Assembly (NCBI GenBank): GCA_946404295.1 | Contig: CAMJDE010000004.1 | Coordinates: 1 to 21,325, forward strand | Length of the DNA: 21,325 bases | Direction: 5' to 3' | Origin: an uncultured Clostridia bacterium | GTDB taxonomy: Bacteria > Bacillota > Clostridia > Oscillospirales > CAG-272 | Part shown: one piece after another, positions 13,944 to 20,933 of the stretch | How the letters are laid out: each line of letters starts with the position of its first letter | How positions within the stretch are numbered: the first letter of the stretch is position 1 | The notes under the pieces: generated by a model | What the model saw: only the letters and a program-made list of their open reading frames with translations | Databases searched by the model: none | Told to the model about the DNA's origin: nothing | Translations under genes and position numbers: made by a program

Positions 13944-15150
13944 AAGCGGCGAACTGCTCTACTACGAATCGCTCTCTCCCGAGACCGAAGAAAGGATGCG
14001 CCGGGACGAACGCTCCCGGACGCTGTCCCCCTACGCCGCGCCGGACTCCGCCGCGATCCGTCGGCGCGACCTTCCGACCGACCGCCCGAACGTCTGGCGC
14101 ACCCCGTTCATCCGCGACGTCGACAAGATCCTGCATTGCCCCTTCTACAACCGTTACGCCGACAAAACGCAGGTCTTTTCGCTCTACCTTAACGACGATC
14201 TGACCCGCCGTTCTCTCCACGTCCAACTCGTTTCGCGGATCGCGCGGACCATCGGGCGGGCGCTCCGGCTGAACCTCGATCTGATCGAGGCGATCGCGCT
14301 CGGGCACGACATCGGGCACACGCCGTTCGGGCACGCGGGGGAGGAATACCTCGACCGCTGTCTTTTTGAAAAAGCGGGACTGCACTTCGCCCACAACCTG
14401 CAGTCGGTGCGCGTACTGGACGCGGTGTTTCCCTACAACGTCACGATCCAGACCCTTTCGGGCATCGCCTGCCACGACGGCGAACTCGAACTGTCCGAAT
14501 ACCGTCCGCGCCCCATGACCGATTTCGACGCGTTCGACGCAGAGATCGCCGCGTGCGAGAAGGACAAGTCCGCGATCCGCCGCCTGATCCCCTCGACGCT
14601 CGAGGGCTGCGTGATGCGGATCTCGGACATCATCGCCTATCTCGGAAAGGATCGGCAGGACGCCGAGCGCGCCCGTCTCTTCGACGGGGAGTTCCCCGAC
14701 GGCTCGATCGGGAGCCGCAACGCCGAGATCATCAACAACCTGATCGTCAATATCATCGACAACAGTTACGGCAAGGACTGTATCTCGATGGACGAAACGC
14801 ACTTCAAAGCCCTCTCCGACGCGAAGCGGATCAACTACGACGTGATCTACAAGAACCGGCAGGTGCGCGACGAAATGGAGAACTGCGTGCGCCCGATGAT
14901 GGAGGAACTCTACGACCGCCTGCTCTCCGACCTGACCGGAAAGCACTACGCCTCGCCGATCTATACCCACCACATCCGCTACGTGAACGAGGCACACTAC
15001 CGCCGCCCCGTCCCCTACGAGGAGGGGGAGCCGAACCGGATCGTCGCGGACTATATCGCGAGTATGACCGACGACTATTTCGTGGATCTGTACGCGTATC
15101 TGTTCCCGGACAGCAAAAGGCGGATTAACTACAAGGGTTATTTCGACTGA
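13936..15150 (+). CDS. dGTPase-family HD-domain dNTP triphosphohydrolase
   Basis: This 404-residue HD-superfamily protein is of the deoxyguanosinetriphosphate triphosphohydrolase type, which splits dNTPs into nucleoside and triphosphate. The motif series is complete: YNRYADKTQVF (71-81), first metal His95, GHDIGHTPFGHAGEE (123-137) with the HD dyad 124-125, and the closing metal Asp231 in ISDIIAYLGKD. The start is TTG at 13936, chosen because a strong GGAGG (13922-13926) sits 9 nt upstream; it overlaps the acetyltransferase gene by 8 nt. It probably balances dNTP pools. Related enzymes also restrict phages by dNTP depletion, but nothing nearby suggests that here. Confidence 0.87.
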   Translation: MTESGELLYYESLSPETEERMRRDERSRTLSPYAAPDSAAIRRRDLPTDRPNVWRTPFIRDVDKILHCPFYNRYADKTQVFSLYLNDDLTRRSLHVQLVSRIARTIGRALRLNLDLIEAIALGHDIGHTPFGHAGEEYLDRCLFEKAGLHFAHNLQSVRVLDAVFPYNVTIQTLSGIACHDGELELSEYRPRPMTDFDAFDAEIAACEKDKSAIRRLIPSTLEGCVMRISDIIAYLGKDRQDAERARLFDGEFPDGSIGSRNAEIINNLIVNIIDNSYGKDCISMDETHFKALSDAKRINYDVIYKNRQVRDEMENCVRPMMEELYDRLLSDLTGKHYASPIYTHHIRYVNEAHYRRPVPYEEGEPNRIVADYIASMTDDYFVDLYAYLFPDSKRRINYKGYFD

Positions 15151-15158
15151 ACCAAAAC

Positions 15159-15182
15159 GCGGGCGCGCCGAGGCGCGCCCGC
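15159..15182 (+). terminator. GC hairpin after the dGTPase gene
   Basis: A perfect 10-bp stem (15159-15168 with 15173-15182, loop CGAG) starts 9 nt after the stop codon. No U-tract follows, so termination would be inefficient or factor-dependent. The remaining sequence up to 15251 shows no gene. Confidence 0.45.
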
Positions 15183-15251
15183 AGCGATACGCCCCCCCTC
15201 GGAGGGCGTGAACGTTACCGGAAAAGAACGACGAAAAATGTAAAAAACCCG

Positions 15252-15280
15252 TTGCGCGAAAGCGTTTTTTCTGCTACAAT
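15252..15280 (+). promoter_or_regulatory. Promoter of the small membrane protein / MBL pair
   Basis: TTGCGC (15252-15257), 17 nt, then TACAAT (15275-15280). The leader is about 27 nt and includes AAGGGGA ahead of the start at 15314. Confidence 0.65.
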
Positions 15281-15313
15281 AAAGAGTGAAAAAAGACGGA
15301 AGGGGAACGCACC

Positions 15314-15745
15314 ATGGCTAAAACCGTAAAAAGCACGGTCAAGCGGCAGGTACGTCGGACGGCGAAAGCCAACCCGGCGGCGGTCGCCGCGCTGATCGTC
15401 GCGCTGGCGATCGGGCTGGTCGCCGGCTATTTGCTCTGTACCTATCTGACCAAAAACGACGGCTTCTCGCTCAAGGGCGAGAAGGAGATCGTCGTCGCCC
15501 TCGGAGAGGAGGGCAGCTCGGTCACGGTCGCGGAGCCCGGCTGGACCCTGACGGCGCTCGGACGCGATGCGTCGGGCAAGGTCGAGGTCGAAACCGAACT
15601 GCAAAAAACCGAGGGCGGATATACCGTCCCGACCGACGAGCCCGCCGTCTACCGGATCGTATACCGCCCGACGCACTTCCTGTTCTCCAAATACAGCCTG
15701 GTGCGGACGGTCACGGTCAACGCCGCGGAAGGAGGCGATGAATAA
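15314..15745 (+). CDS. Small single-pass membrane protein of unknown function
   Basis: This 143-residue protein is not recognised. A basic N-terminus (Lys/Arg-rich, 1-19) is followed by one hydrophobic segment (about 22-45), then an outward-facing region of about 95 residues that alternates hydrophobic and charged residues like a small beta domain. AAGGGGA lies ahead of the ATG. Its TAA stop shares an A with the ATG of the next gene (TAATG), so translation is coupled to the metallo-beta-lactamase-fold protein and the two may interact at the membrane. Charge distribution predicts an extracytoplasmic C-terminus. Confidence 0.7.
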   Translation: MAKTVKSTVKRQVRRTAKANPAAVAALIVALAIGLVAGYLLCTYLTKNDGFSLKGEKEIVVALGEEGSSVTVAEPGWTLTALGRDASGKVEVETELQKTEGGYTVPTDEPAVYRIVYRPTHFLFSKYSLVRTVTVNAAEGGDE

Positions 15746-16884
15746 TGGCAAGCAAAGCAAGGCGCCTGTCACCCGCGCTCGTCGTATTCCTCGCGATCCT
15801 CTGCTTTATCGTCGGAGCCGCCGCGGGATTTCTCGGCGCGGCGCGGAACAACTTTCTGTCCCCCGTCGACGAGTACGCCGAACTCAACTCCCACGGCAAG
15901 GGCGGCTCGATCCACACGAGCACCGAGATCAGCGGGGACCTGCAGATCCACTTCCTTGAACTCGGCAACTACTACACCGGCGACTGCGTGTACATCAAGG
16001 CGGGCGATACCGACGTCCTGATCGACGCGGGGTCGAAGACCTCGAGCGTCCCGACCATCTCCTCCTATCTCGATCAGTACGTCACCGACAACAAGCTCGA
16101 ATACGTCATCGTCACCCACGCGCACGAGGATCACTACGCCGGATTTGCCGCGAAAAACGGGATCTTCGACCTCTACGAGTGCGGGGTCATCATCGACTTC
16201 GCGCAGACCAACCAGAAGCCGACGGCGACGATGTACAAGAACTATATCGCCAACCGCGACGCCGAGATCGCGGCGGGCGCGACTCACTACACCGCCCTCG
16301 ACTGCATCGAGCAGAACAAGACCGATTTCGAGTTGGCGGACGGGATCAATATGAAGATCCTTGACAGTTACTACTACGCCAACAAGGACAGTTCGGGCGA
16401 GAACAACCACTCGGTCTGTATGCTGCTCACCGAGGGCGAGAACAACTACCTGTTCACGGGCGACCTCGAGGCGAAGGGCGAAAAGAAGCTGGTCGAGATG
16501 AACGATCTGCCCGAAGTGGTCCTCTACAAGGCGGGGCATCACGGCTCGAAGACCTCGTCCTCGACCGAGCTGCTCTCGGTCATCAAACCGCAGATCGTCT
16601 GCGTCTGCTGCTGCGCGGGGAGCGCCGAGTACACCTCGACCGAGAACAACAAGTTCCCGACGCAGGAGTTCATCGACCGCGTCGCGCCCTTCACCGACCG
16701 GGTCTACGTCACCACCATCTTCGAGAGCGACGAGGACAAAACCTTCAACTCTATGAACGGGAATATCACCGTCTGCAGCGACGGAGAGAAGATCTGGGTG
16801 GTTTGCTCGGCGTCGGATCTTTTGCTCCGCGAAACGCCGTGGTTCGAGGAGAAACGCACCTGCCCCGCGGCGTGGCAAAAATAA
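15745..16884 (+). CDS. Membrane-anchored metallo-beta-lactamase-fold hydrolase (ComEC C-terminal type)
   Basis: This 379-residue protein has an N-terminal hydrophobic anchor (about 10-33) and a metallo-beta-lactamase domain like the C-terminal hydrolase domain of ComEC and related secreted proteins. The metal motif is THAHEDH (124-130), with NHSV (221-224), FTGD (237-240, Asp240) and AGHHGSKTS (263-271). These complete a two-metal site. The DNA channel of ComEC is missing, so it is not a competence transporter by itself; a surface nuclease or phosphodiesterase role is plausible but not shown. A cluster of four cysteines around CVCCC lies near 290-295. The start is set by TAATG coupling to the upstream gene, with GGAGG about 11 nt ahead. 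Confidence 0.83.
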   Translation: MASKARRLSPALVVFLAILCFIVGAAAGFLGAARNNFLSPVDEYAELNSHGKGGSIHTSTEISGDLQIHFLELGNYYTGDCVYIKAGDTDVLIDAGSKTSSVPTISSYLDQYVTDNKLEYVIVTHAHEDHYAGFAAKNGIFDLYECGVIIDFAQTNQKPTATMYKNYIANRDAEIAAGATHYTALDCIEQNKTDFELADGINMKILDSYYYANKDSSGENNHSVCMLLTEGENNYLFTGDLEAKGEKKLVEMNDLPEVVLYKAGHHGSKTSSSTELLSVIKPQIVCVCCCAGSAEYTSTENNKFPTQEFIDRVAPFTDRVYVTTIFESDEDKTFNSMNGNITVCSDGEKIWVVCSASDLLLRETPWFEEKRTCPAAWQK

Positions 16885-16885
16885 A

Positions 16886-17656
16886 TCAATTCACCAGTAC
16901 GACGGCGCCGAGAGGCGCCGTTTCGTATATCCAGCGGCTGTCCTCGGGCGAGAGCCGGACGCAGCCGTGCGAGATCCGCGCCGAGAGTTCGCCGTCGAGG
17001 ATCTCGTCCCCCCGCCAGGTGTAGAGGACCGAGTGGAGGAGATACCCGCCGTAGTAGTGGACGCCCCAGCGGCAGAGGTAGACCCCCTCTTTTCCCATAA
17101 ACTCGGTCTTGTAGTCGGTCTCGTACCGCCCGCGCGGGGTCGGATGCGCGGCGTCGCCGACCGAGCAGGGCATCACGCGGATCACTTCCCCGTTTTCGAG
17201 CGCCGTCACGGTCAGGCGCGTCAGATCGACGAAAAAGATCCACGCGGGGAGCGGGTCGCCGAGTTCTCCTTTCAGAAAAGCGACGGTCTCCCCCGCCGTC
17301 GGGGTCGGCGGGATCGGCGGATCGGGGGCGAGCGGCGCGATCCGGTCCCACCCGACGACCGCCTCGCTGCCCGAGGGGTAGCGGACGCGGTAGGATACGT
17401 TGCTTTCCGCCGAGAGCAGCGTGACCGAGACGCGCCCGCCGCCCTCCAGCAGCAAGACCCCCGGCTGCTCGAAGGGCGGGAACAAGCGTGCCAAATCGAC
17501 CGGCGGCTCGGTTTGGGGCGGCGCGGTCGGCTCCGGGATCGGTTCGGTCGCGGGCGGCGCGGTCGGCGCGGCGGCGACGTCGGCGGGACCGCTCCCGCAG
17601 CCCGCAAGCGACGCGACAAAACAGAGCGTGACAAGAAGCCAACCGATCCTTCGCAC
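16886..17656 (-). CDS. L,D-transpeptidase (YkuD-type) lipoprotein
   Basis: This extracytoplasmic cell-wall enzyme, forming 3-3 crosslinks or attaching to peptidoglycan, has 256 residues. A lipoprotein signal ends in the lipobox SLAGC (Cys20), followed by a Pro/Thr/Glu linker (about 28-54). A small beta domain resembling SH3 (about 66-108) and a second linker lead to the YkuD catalytic domain (about 137-256). The active-site motif SHGCVR is at 229-234 with nucleophile Cys232, and the second conserved His is 208 in LLHS. The start is GTG at 17656, set by GGGAGG 8 nt upstream; the frame is open further upstream but without a signal peptide at its beginning. It converges on the preceding gene with one base between the stop codons. 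Confidence 0.9.
   Translation of the reverse strand: MRRIGWLLVTLCFVASLAGCGSGPADVAAAPTAPPATEPIPEPTAPPQTEPPVDLARLFPPFEQPGVLLLEGGGRVSVTLLSAESNVSYRVRYPSGSEAVVGWDRIAPLAPDPPIPPTPTAGETVAFLKGELGDPLPAWIFFVDLTRLTVTALENGEVIRVMPCSVGDAAHPTPRGRYETDYKTEFMGKEGVYLCRWGVHYYGGYLLHSVLYTWRGDEILDGELSARISHGCVRLSPEDSRWIYETAPLGAVVLVN
16902..16921 (+). terminator. Hairpin inside the transpeptidase 3' end, possible terminator of the MBL gene
   Basis: ACGGCGCC-GAGA-GGCGCCGT is an 8-bp stem with a GNRA loop, followed by TTCGTATAT. It begins 17 nt after the MBL gene stop codon but lies within the coding end of the convergent transpeptidase gene. Confidence 0.35.
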
Positions 17657-17744
17657 CCCACGTTCCTCCCGCTTGATTGATAAAAACAGTTTGCCCGCGC
17701 TTGCCCGAACGATACGCGACGGGCGGGCGCGGGATCTTCCTCTC

Positions 17745-17773
17745 TTGCATTTTTTCGTAAAAAGGTGTATAAT
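17745..17773 (+). promoter_or_regulatory. Sigma-A-type promoter of the MBL-GDPD fusion gene
   Basis: TTGCAT (17745-17750), 17 nt, then a perfect TATAAT (17768-17773). AAGGAGG at 17791-17797 follows in the leader, nine bases ahead of the ATG at 17807. Confidence 0.85.
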
Positions 17774-17806
17774 ATGGGTGAAATCAAGAAAAGGAGGGCA
17801 AAGATC

Positions 17807-19255
17807 ATGTTGGGAGACATCGCTCCGTTCCGGATCGCCGGAAACCTGTACTTCGTGGGGACGCACGCCAAATCCTGTCACGTTCTCGCCACATCGCGCG
17901 GGCTGATCATGATCGACAGCGGCGGGATCGACACGGTGGACGCGATCCTCGAATCGCTCGACACCCTCGGCTTTTCTCCGAAGGATCTGAAAATCGTTCT
18001 GCTCACGCACGGGCACCCCGATCACGCGGGCGGCGCCAAGCGGCTTCGCGAGATATCGGGCGCCGAGGTCTTTCTTGCCGAAGAGGACCTGAAATACGTC
18101 GGCGAGGGTCCGTCCGGCTTCGTGCCCGATCGGTTTCTTCAGGACGGGGACGAGGTCGCGCTCGGCGACACCGTCGTCACCTGCCTCTTCACCCCGGGGC
18201 ACACCGAGGGGTCGTTCTCCTTCTTCTTCGACCTCGTCGAGAACGGAATGACCTACCGCGCCGGGATGTTCGGCGGCAGCGGGGTCAATCAACTGAAAAA
18301 GTCCTATATGAACCGTCCCGACCGCCGGGTCTCGTACCTGATGCGCGGCGCCTTCTTCAAGACGCTCGACCGTCTGGAAGAGGAGCACGTCGACGTCACG
18401 CTCGGCAACCACACCTGGCAGAATAATCAGGACGAGAAGATGAAAAAACTCTTCGTTTCGCCCGAAAACCCCTTCATCGACCCGACCGAATGGCGCAAAT
18501 ACCTCGCCCGCGAGCGCGAGGCGCTGTGGAAGATCATCCGCGAGGAGACGAAGAGCGCGTTCGTCAACTACGCGCACCGCGGCGCGAGCGAAACGCGCCC
18601 CGAGAACACCATGACGGCGTTCTACGAGGGGGTCGCGCTCGGCGCGAACGGGATCGAGACCGACGTCCAGATGACGCGCGACGGCGTTCCCGTCCTTTTC
18701 CACGACGACGCCCTGCTCCGCGTGACCGGGGAGCCCGGCTCGATCGGAGACTATACGCTCGCGGAACTCAGGAAGTTCACCGTCAAAAAGGATGGGATGA
18801 CCGACCGCATCCCGACGCTCGAGGAACTGCTCGCCGCCCTCTCGTGGCGCGACCTGACCTTCGCGATCGAGTTGAAGGGAGAGGGCGCCGAGGAGGCGGT
18901 CGCCGACCTCGTCTACCGCTACGGCGTCGACTGCAAGTGCGTCGTCACCTCGTTCGTCCTCGACCGCCTGCGCCGCATCCGCGCGATCGCGCCCGATCTG
19001 CGCACCGGATGGCTGAAAAAGGACTTTACCGACGAGGATATCGAGGCGATGCAGGCGGCGGGGGTCGACGAACTCTGCCCGCGCGCCGAGAACGTCACGC
19101 CCGAGCGCGTCGAGGAGTGGCACGCCCTCGGCTTTAACGTCCGCCCGTGGGCGGTGACCGACGACGCCCTGATGCGCGCCGCCGTCGACGCCGGCGCCGA
19201 CGGTATGACGGTCAACTTCCCCGACCGCCTCGCCGCGTACCTCGGCGAACGGTAA
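17807..19255 (+). CDS. Metallo-beta-lactamase fold fused to a glycerophosphodiester phosphodiesterase domain
   Basis: This 482-residue, two-domain protein has no signal peptide and is therefore probably cytoplasmic. Residues 1-about 245 form a metallo-beta-lactamase fold with THGHPDH (67-73), TPGHTEG (129-135) and NHTW (201-204). Residues about 252-482 form a GDPD TIM barrel with YAHRGASETRPENT (255-268; His257, Arg258), NGIETDVQ (281-288; Glu284, Asp286) and FHDD (298-301; His299). Both active sites look complete. GDPD enzymes release glycerol-3-phosphate from deacylated phospholipids; the first domain may act on a related or consecutive phosphodiester, which is inference. The start at 17807 is fixed by AAGGAGG; an upstream in-frame ATG at 17765 lies in the promoter. 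A hairpin follows the gene. Confidence 0.88.
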   Translation: MLGDIAPFRIAGNLYFVGTHAKSCHVLATSRGLIMIDSGGIDTVDAILESLDTLGFSPKDLKIVLLTHGHPDHAGGAKRLREISGAEVFLAEEDLKYVGEGPSGFVPDRFLQDGDEVALGDTVVTCLFTPGHTEGSFSFFFDLVENGMTYRAGMFGGSGVNQLKKSYMNRPDRRVSYLMRGAFFKTLDRLEEEHVDVTLGNHTWQNNQDEKMKKLFVSPENPFIDPTEWRKYLAREREALWKIIREETKSAFVNYAHRGASETRPENTMTAFYEGVALGANGIETDVQMTRDGVPVLFHDDALLRVTGEPGSIGDYTLAELRKFTVKKDGMTDRIPTLEELLAALSWRDLTFAIELKGEGAEEAVADLVYRYGVDCKCVVTSFVLDRLRRIRAIAPDLRTGWLKKDFTDEDIEAMQAAGVDELCPRAENVTPERVEEWHALGFNVRPWAVTDDALMRAAVDAGADGMTVNFPDRLAAYLGER

Positions 19256-19287
19256 CGGTTTTCACACGCAAAAACGAACAGATGAAA

Positions 19288-19332
19288 GCAACGGCGTTAC
19301 CCGGACCTGAACAGTCGGGGGAACGCCGTTGC
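19288..19332 (+). terminator. Long hairpin after the MBL-GDPD gene
   Basis: An 11-bp perfect stem GCAACGGCGTT/AACGCCGTTGC (19288-19298 with 19322-19332) encloses a 23-nt loop with further imperfect pairing (CCC..GAC with GTC..GGG). No U-tract follows. The 127-nt gap between the convergent genes holds nothing else recognisable. Confidence 0.4.
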
Positions 19333-19382
19333 GTCTTCCGCAAACTCAGGAAACGATCCATCGGTTCCTCTTTATCTGTTTT

Positions 19383-20657
19383 TCAAAACAAGTCCGCTTT
19401 TTCGAGCAAAAAGTCGATCAGATTGACGTGGAAAATCCCCTTTTCGTCATAATACGAATGCGGGACGTCGTTCCGGATAACGATCTTTTTGAAAAAGTCT
19501 TTCGCCAAAAGAAGCGACTGCAGCTCGGTTTGCGTCTTTTCCTCCGATTCCATTCTCAACGCCGACTGAACGTAAATTCTGCGGTCGGCGTCGTTTACGA
19601 CGAAGTCGATTTCCTTTTGCACGTTGCAGTTCCCGGACCGGTCAGCCACAACGCCGACGTCAACGGAATAGCCGCGCCGGATCAATTCGTTATAAATGAC
19701 GTTTTCCATAATGTGACCGGGATCGAACTGCCGGTAATTCAGCCGCGCATTGCGCAATCCGAGATCGGTATAGTAATACTTGTTCGGATATTTGAAATAC
19801 GTCTTCCCTTTGACGTCGTATCGCCGCGCTTCTTCAATGAGAAAAGAGTCCGAAATATGCTTGAGGTAGGACGAAACCAAAGCGGAATTGACTTTTTCTT
19901 TTCTGATGCTCGTCAAGGCGTCGGCAATGTTCGTCGGGTTTGTCAGGGAACCGATCTGCGAAGCGATATAGTCGAGGATATCGTTCAGAAGATCCTCGCG
20001 TTCGATCCTGTTTCTCTCGACAACGTCCTTGATATAGAGTTCTTCAAACAAGCCCGACAGATACGCTTTCTTCTCTCTGTCGTCCGAGAGCAGAGCGATT
20101 TTGGGCAATCCGCCGTAAAGCATATACTCGCCAAGCGCGCGTCTGTCGTCCCCGCCGACGGCGGAATAATACTCGGCGAACGAGAACGGGAAGACGCGGA
20201 TCTGCGTTGCCCGTCCGCGGAACTCGGTCGCAATATCCTTGGATAATCCCTTTGAATTGCTTCCCGTAACGTACACGTCGAGATTATCGTACGCTCTCAA
20301 CTCGTTCAGCATATCGTAGACCGTGACCTCAATACCGCCGTTTTTCCGATCCACGACCTTGACGGTCAGCTGCACCTCGTCGATCAGCAGATAGAACCGC
20401 TTGTCCCGACGGGATCCGACTATTGATTCCACGTATTCGCAAAGCGTGATCGGGTTCCGAAATTTATAATTCTTCCTCTGATCAAGTTCGATCCGGATGA
20501 TCTGTTCTTCGGAATTGCCCTGCCGGAGAAGATAATCGTAAAACAAATCAAAAAGCAACACCGATTTTCCGCATCTGCGGATACCTGTAATGACTTTCAC
20601 TTCTCCGTTCCACATTGACTTGACGATCCGGTTTAAATACGAATCTCTCTTTATCAT
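19383..20657 (-). CDS. AAA-type ATPase with a DUF4143 C-terminal domain
   Basis: This 424-residue protein belongs to the widespread ATPase family with an AAA_14-like core and C-terminal DUF4143. The cellular role of that family is poorly defined. Walker A is GIRRCGKS at 25-32, Walker B LLIDEVQ at 90-96, and YVTGSNSKGLSK the sensor-like segment. The ELYIKDVVERN stretch opens the DUF4143 region, and the C-terminus (KEIDFVV near 350) resembles a PD-(D/E)XK nuclease-like core. The start at 20657 is preferred because GAGGTG lies 5-7 nt ahead; an in-frame ATG at 20669 is possible. The gene is clearly more AT-rich than its neighbours and uses more A/T-ending codons, suggesting acquisition by transfer. 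It stands alone, with its own perfect promoter. Confidence 0.88.
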   Translation of the reverse strand: MIKRDSYLNRIVKSMWNGEVKVITGIRRCGKSVLLFDLFYDYLLRQGNSEEQIIRIELDQRKNYKFRNPITLCEYVESIVGSRRDKRFYLLIDEVQLTVKVVDRKNGGIEVTVYDMLNELRAYDNLDVYVTGSNSKGLSKDIATEFRGRATQIRVFPFSFAEYYSAVGGDDRRALGEYMLYGGLPKIALLSDDREKKAYLSGLFEELYIKDVVERNRIEREDLLNDILDYIASQIGSLTNPTNIADALTSIRKEKVNSALVSSYLKHISDSFLIEEARRYDVKGKTYFKYPNKYYYTDLGLRNARLNYRQFDPGHIMENVIYNELIRRGYSVDVGVVADRSGNCNVQKEIDFVVNDADRRIYVQSALRMESEEKTQTELQSLLLAKDFFKKIVIRNDVPHSYYDEKGIFHVNLIDFLLEKADLF

Positions 20658-20674
20658 TTCGCACCTCATACTTC

Positions 20675-20702
20675 CGTCAAATCCGACGCTACTTTACGAT
20701 AT
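20675..20702. repeat. 28-bp direct repeat, promoter-proximal copy
   Basis: Begins CGTCAAATCCGACGC and ends CGATAT. It matches 25 of 28 bases with 20759-20786 and covers the predicted transcription start and the edge of the -10 box of the ATPase gene. It contains an imperfect dyad CGTC..GACG. Confidence 0.75.
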
Positions 20703-20729
20703 TATACCACAAGCGGTTAGCGTTGTCAA
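20701..20729 (-). promoter_or_regulatory. Perfect consensus sigma-A promoter of the ATPase gene
   Basis: On the minus strand TTGACA (20729-20724), 17 nt, then TATAAT (20706-20701): all twelve consensus bases and ideal spacing. Such a strong promoter usually needs a repressor or is tolerated only at low copy; the flanking direct repeats are candidate operator sites. Confidence 0.9.
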
Positions 20730-20758
20730 CGTATTTATATGCTTTTTTCGCAAAGTTT

Positions 20759-20786
20759 CGTCAGATCCGACGCAACTTTTCGATAT
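20759..20786. repeat. 28-bp direct repeat, upstream copy
   Basis: Begins CGTCAGATCCGACGC and ends CGATAT, offset by 84 bp from the first copy, close to eight helical turns. No promoter accompanies this copy. Confidence 0.75.
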
Positions 20787-20798
20787 CTTTTCCGCTCA

Positions 20799-20873
20799 TA
20801 CGCCGCCGGCGTACTTCACTCGCGCAGCGAACTTCACCCCCGCCGAACCGTCCGGTTCGGCGGGGACTTCACT
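20799..20873. repeat. Hairpin array with CTTCAC spacers
   Basis: Three hairpins are joined by the same 6-nt spacer: TACGCC-GCC-GGCGTA (20799-20813), TCGC-GCA-GCGA (20820-20830), and a 12-bp stem with loop GTCC (20838-20849 with 20854-20865). CTTCAC occurs at 20814-20819, 20832-20837 and 20867-20872, the last leading into the terminator hairpin at 20874. The stems differ in sequence and only the spacers are conserved. Confidence 0.8.
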
Positions 20874-20900
20874 AAAAAAACCGCCCCCGGCGGTTTTTTT
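20874..20900 (-). terminator. Bidirectional intrinsic terminator of the DUF436 gene
   Basis: AAAAAAACCGCC (20874-20885), loop CCC, GGCGGTTTTTTT (20889-20900): a 12-bp stem with T-tracts on both strands. It lies 33 nt after the stop codon of the gene ending at 20934. Confidence 0.9.
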
Positions 20901-20933
20901 ACCTTCGGGGGGTGGTTTTGTTTTTTCGCTTGT

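Noticed and set aside
17657..19123. N-terminal extension of the L,D-transpeptidase to 745 residues
   Set aside because: It is antisense to the MBL-GDPD gene. A GTG with GGGAGG and an immediate lipoprotein signal peptide marks the true start.
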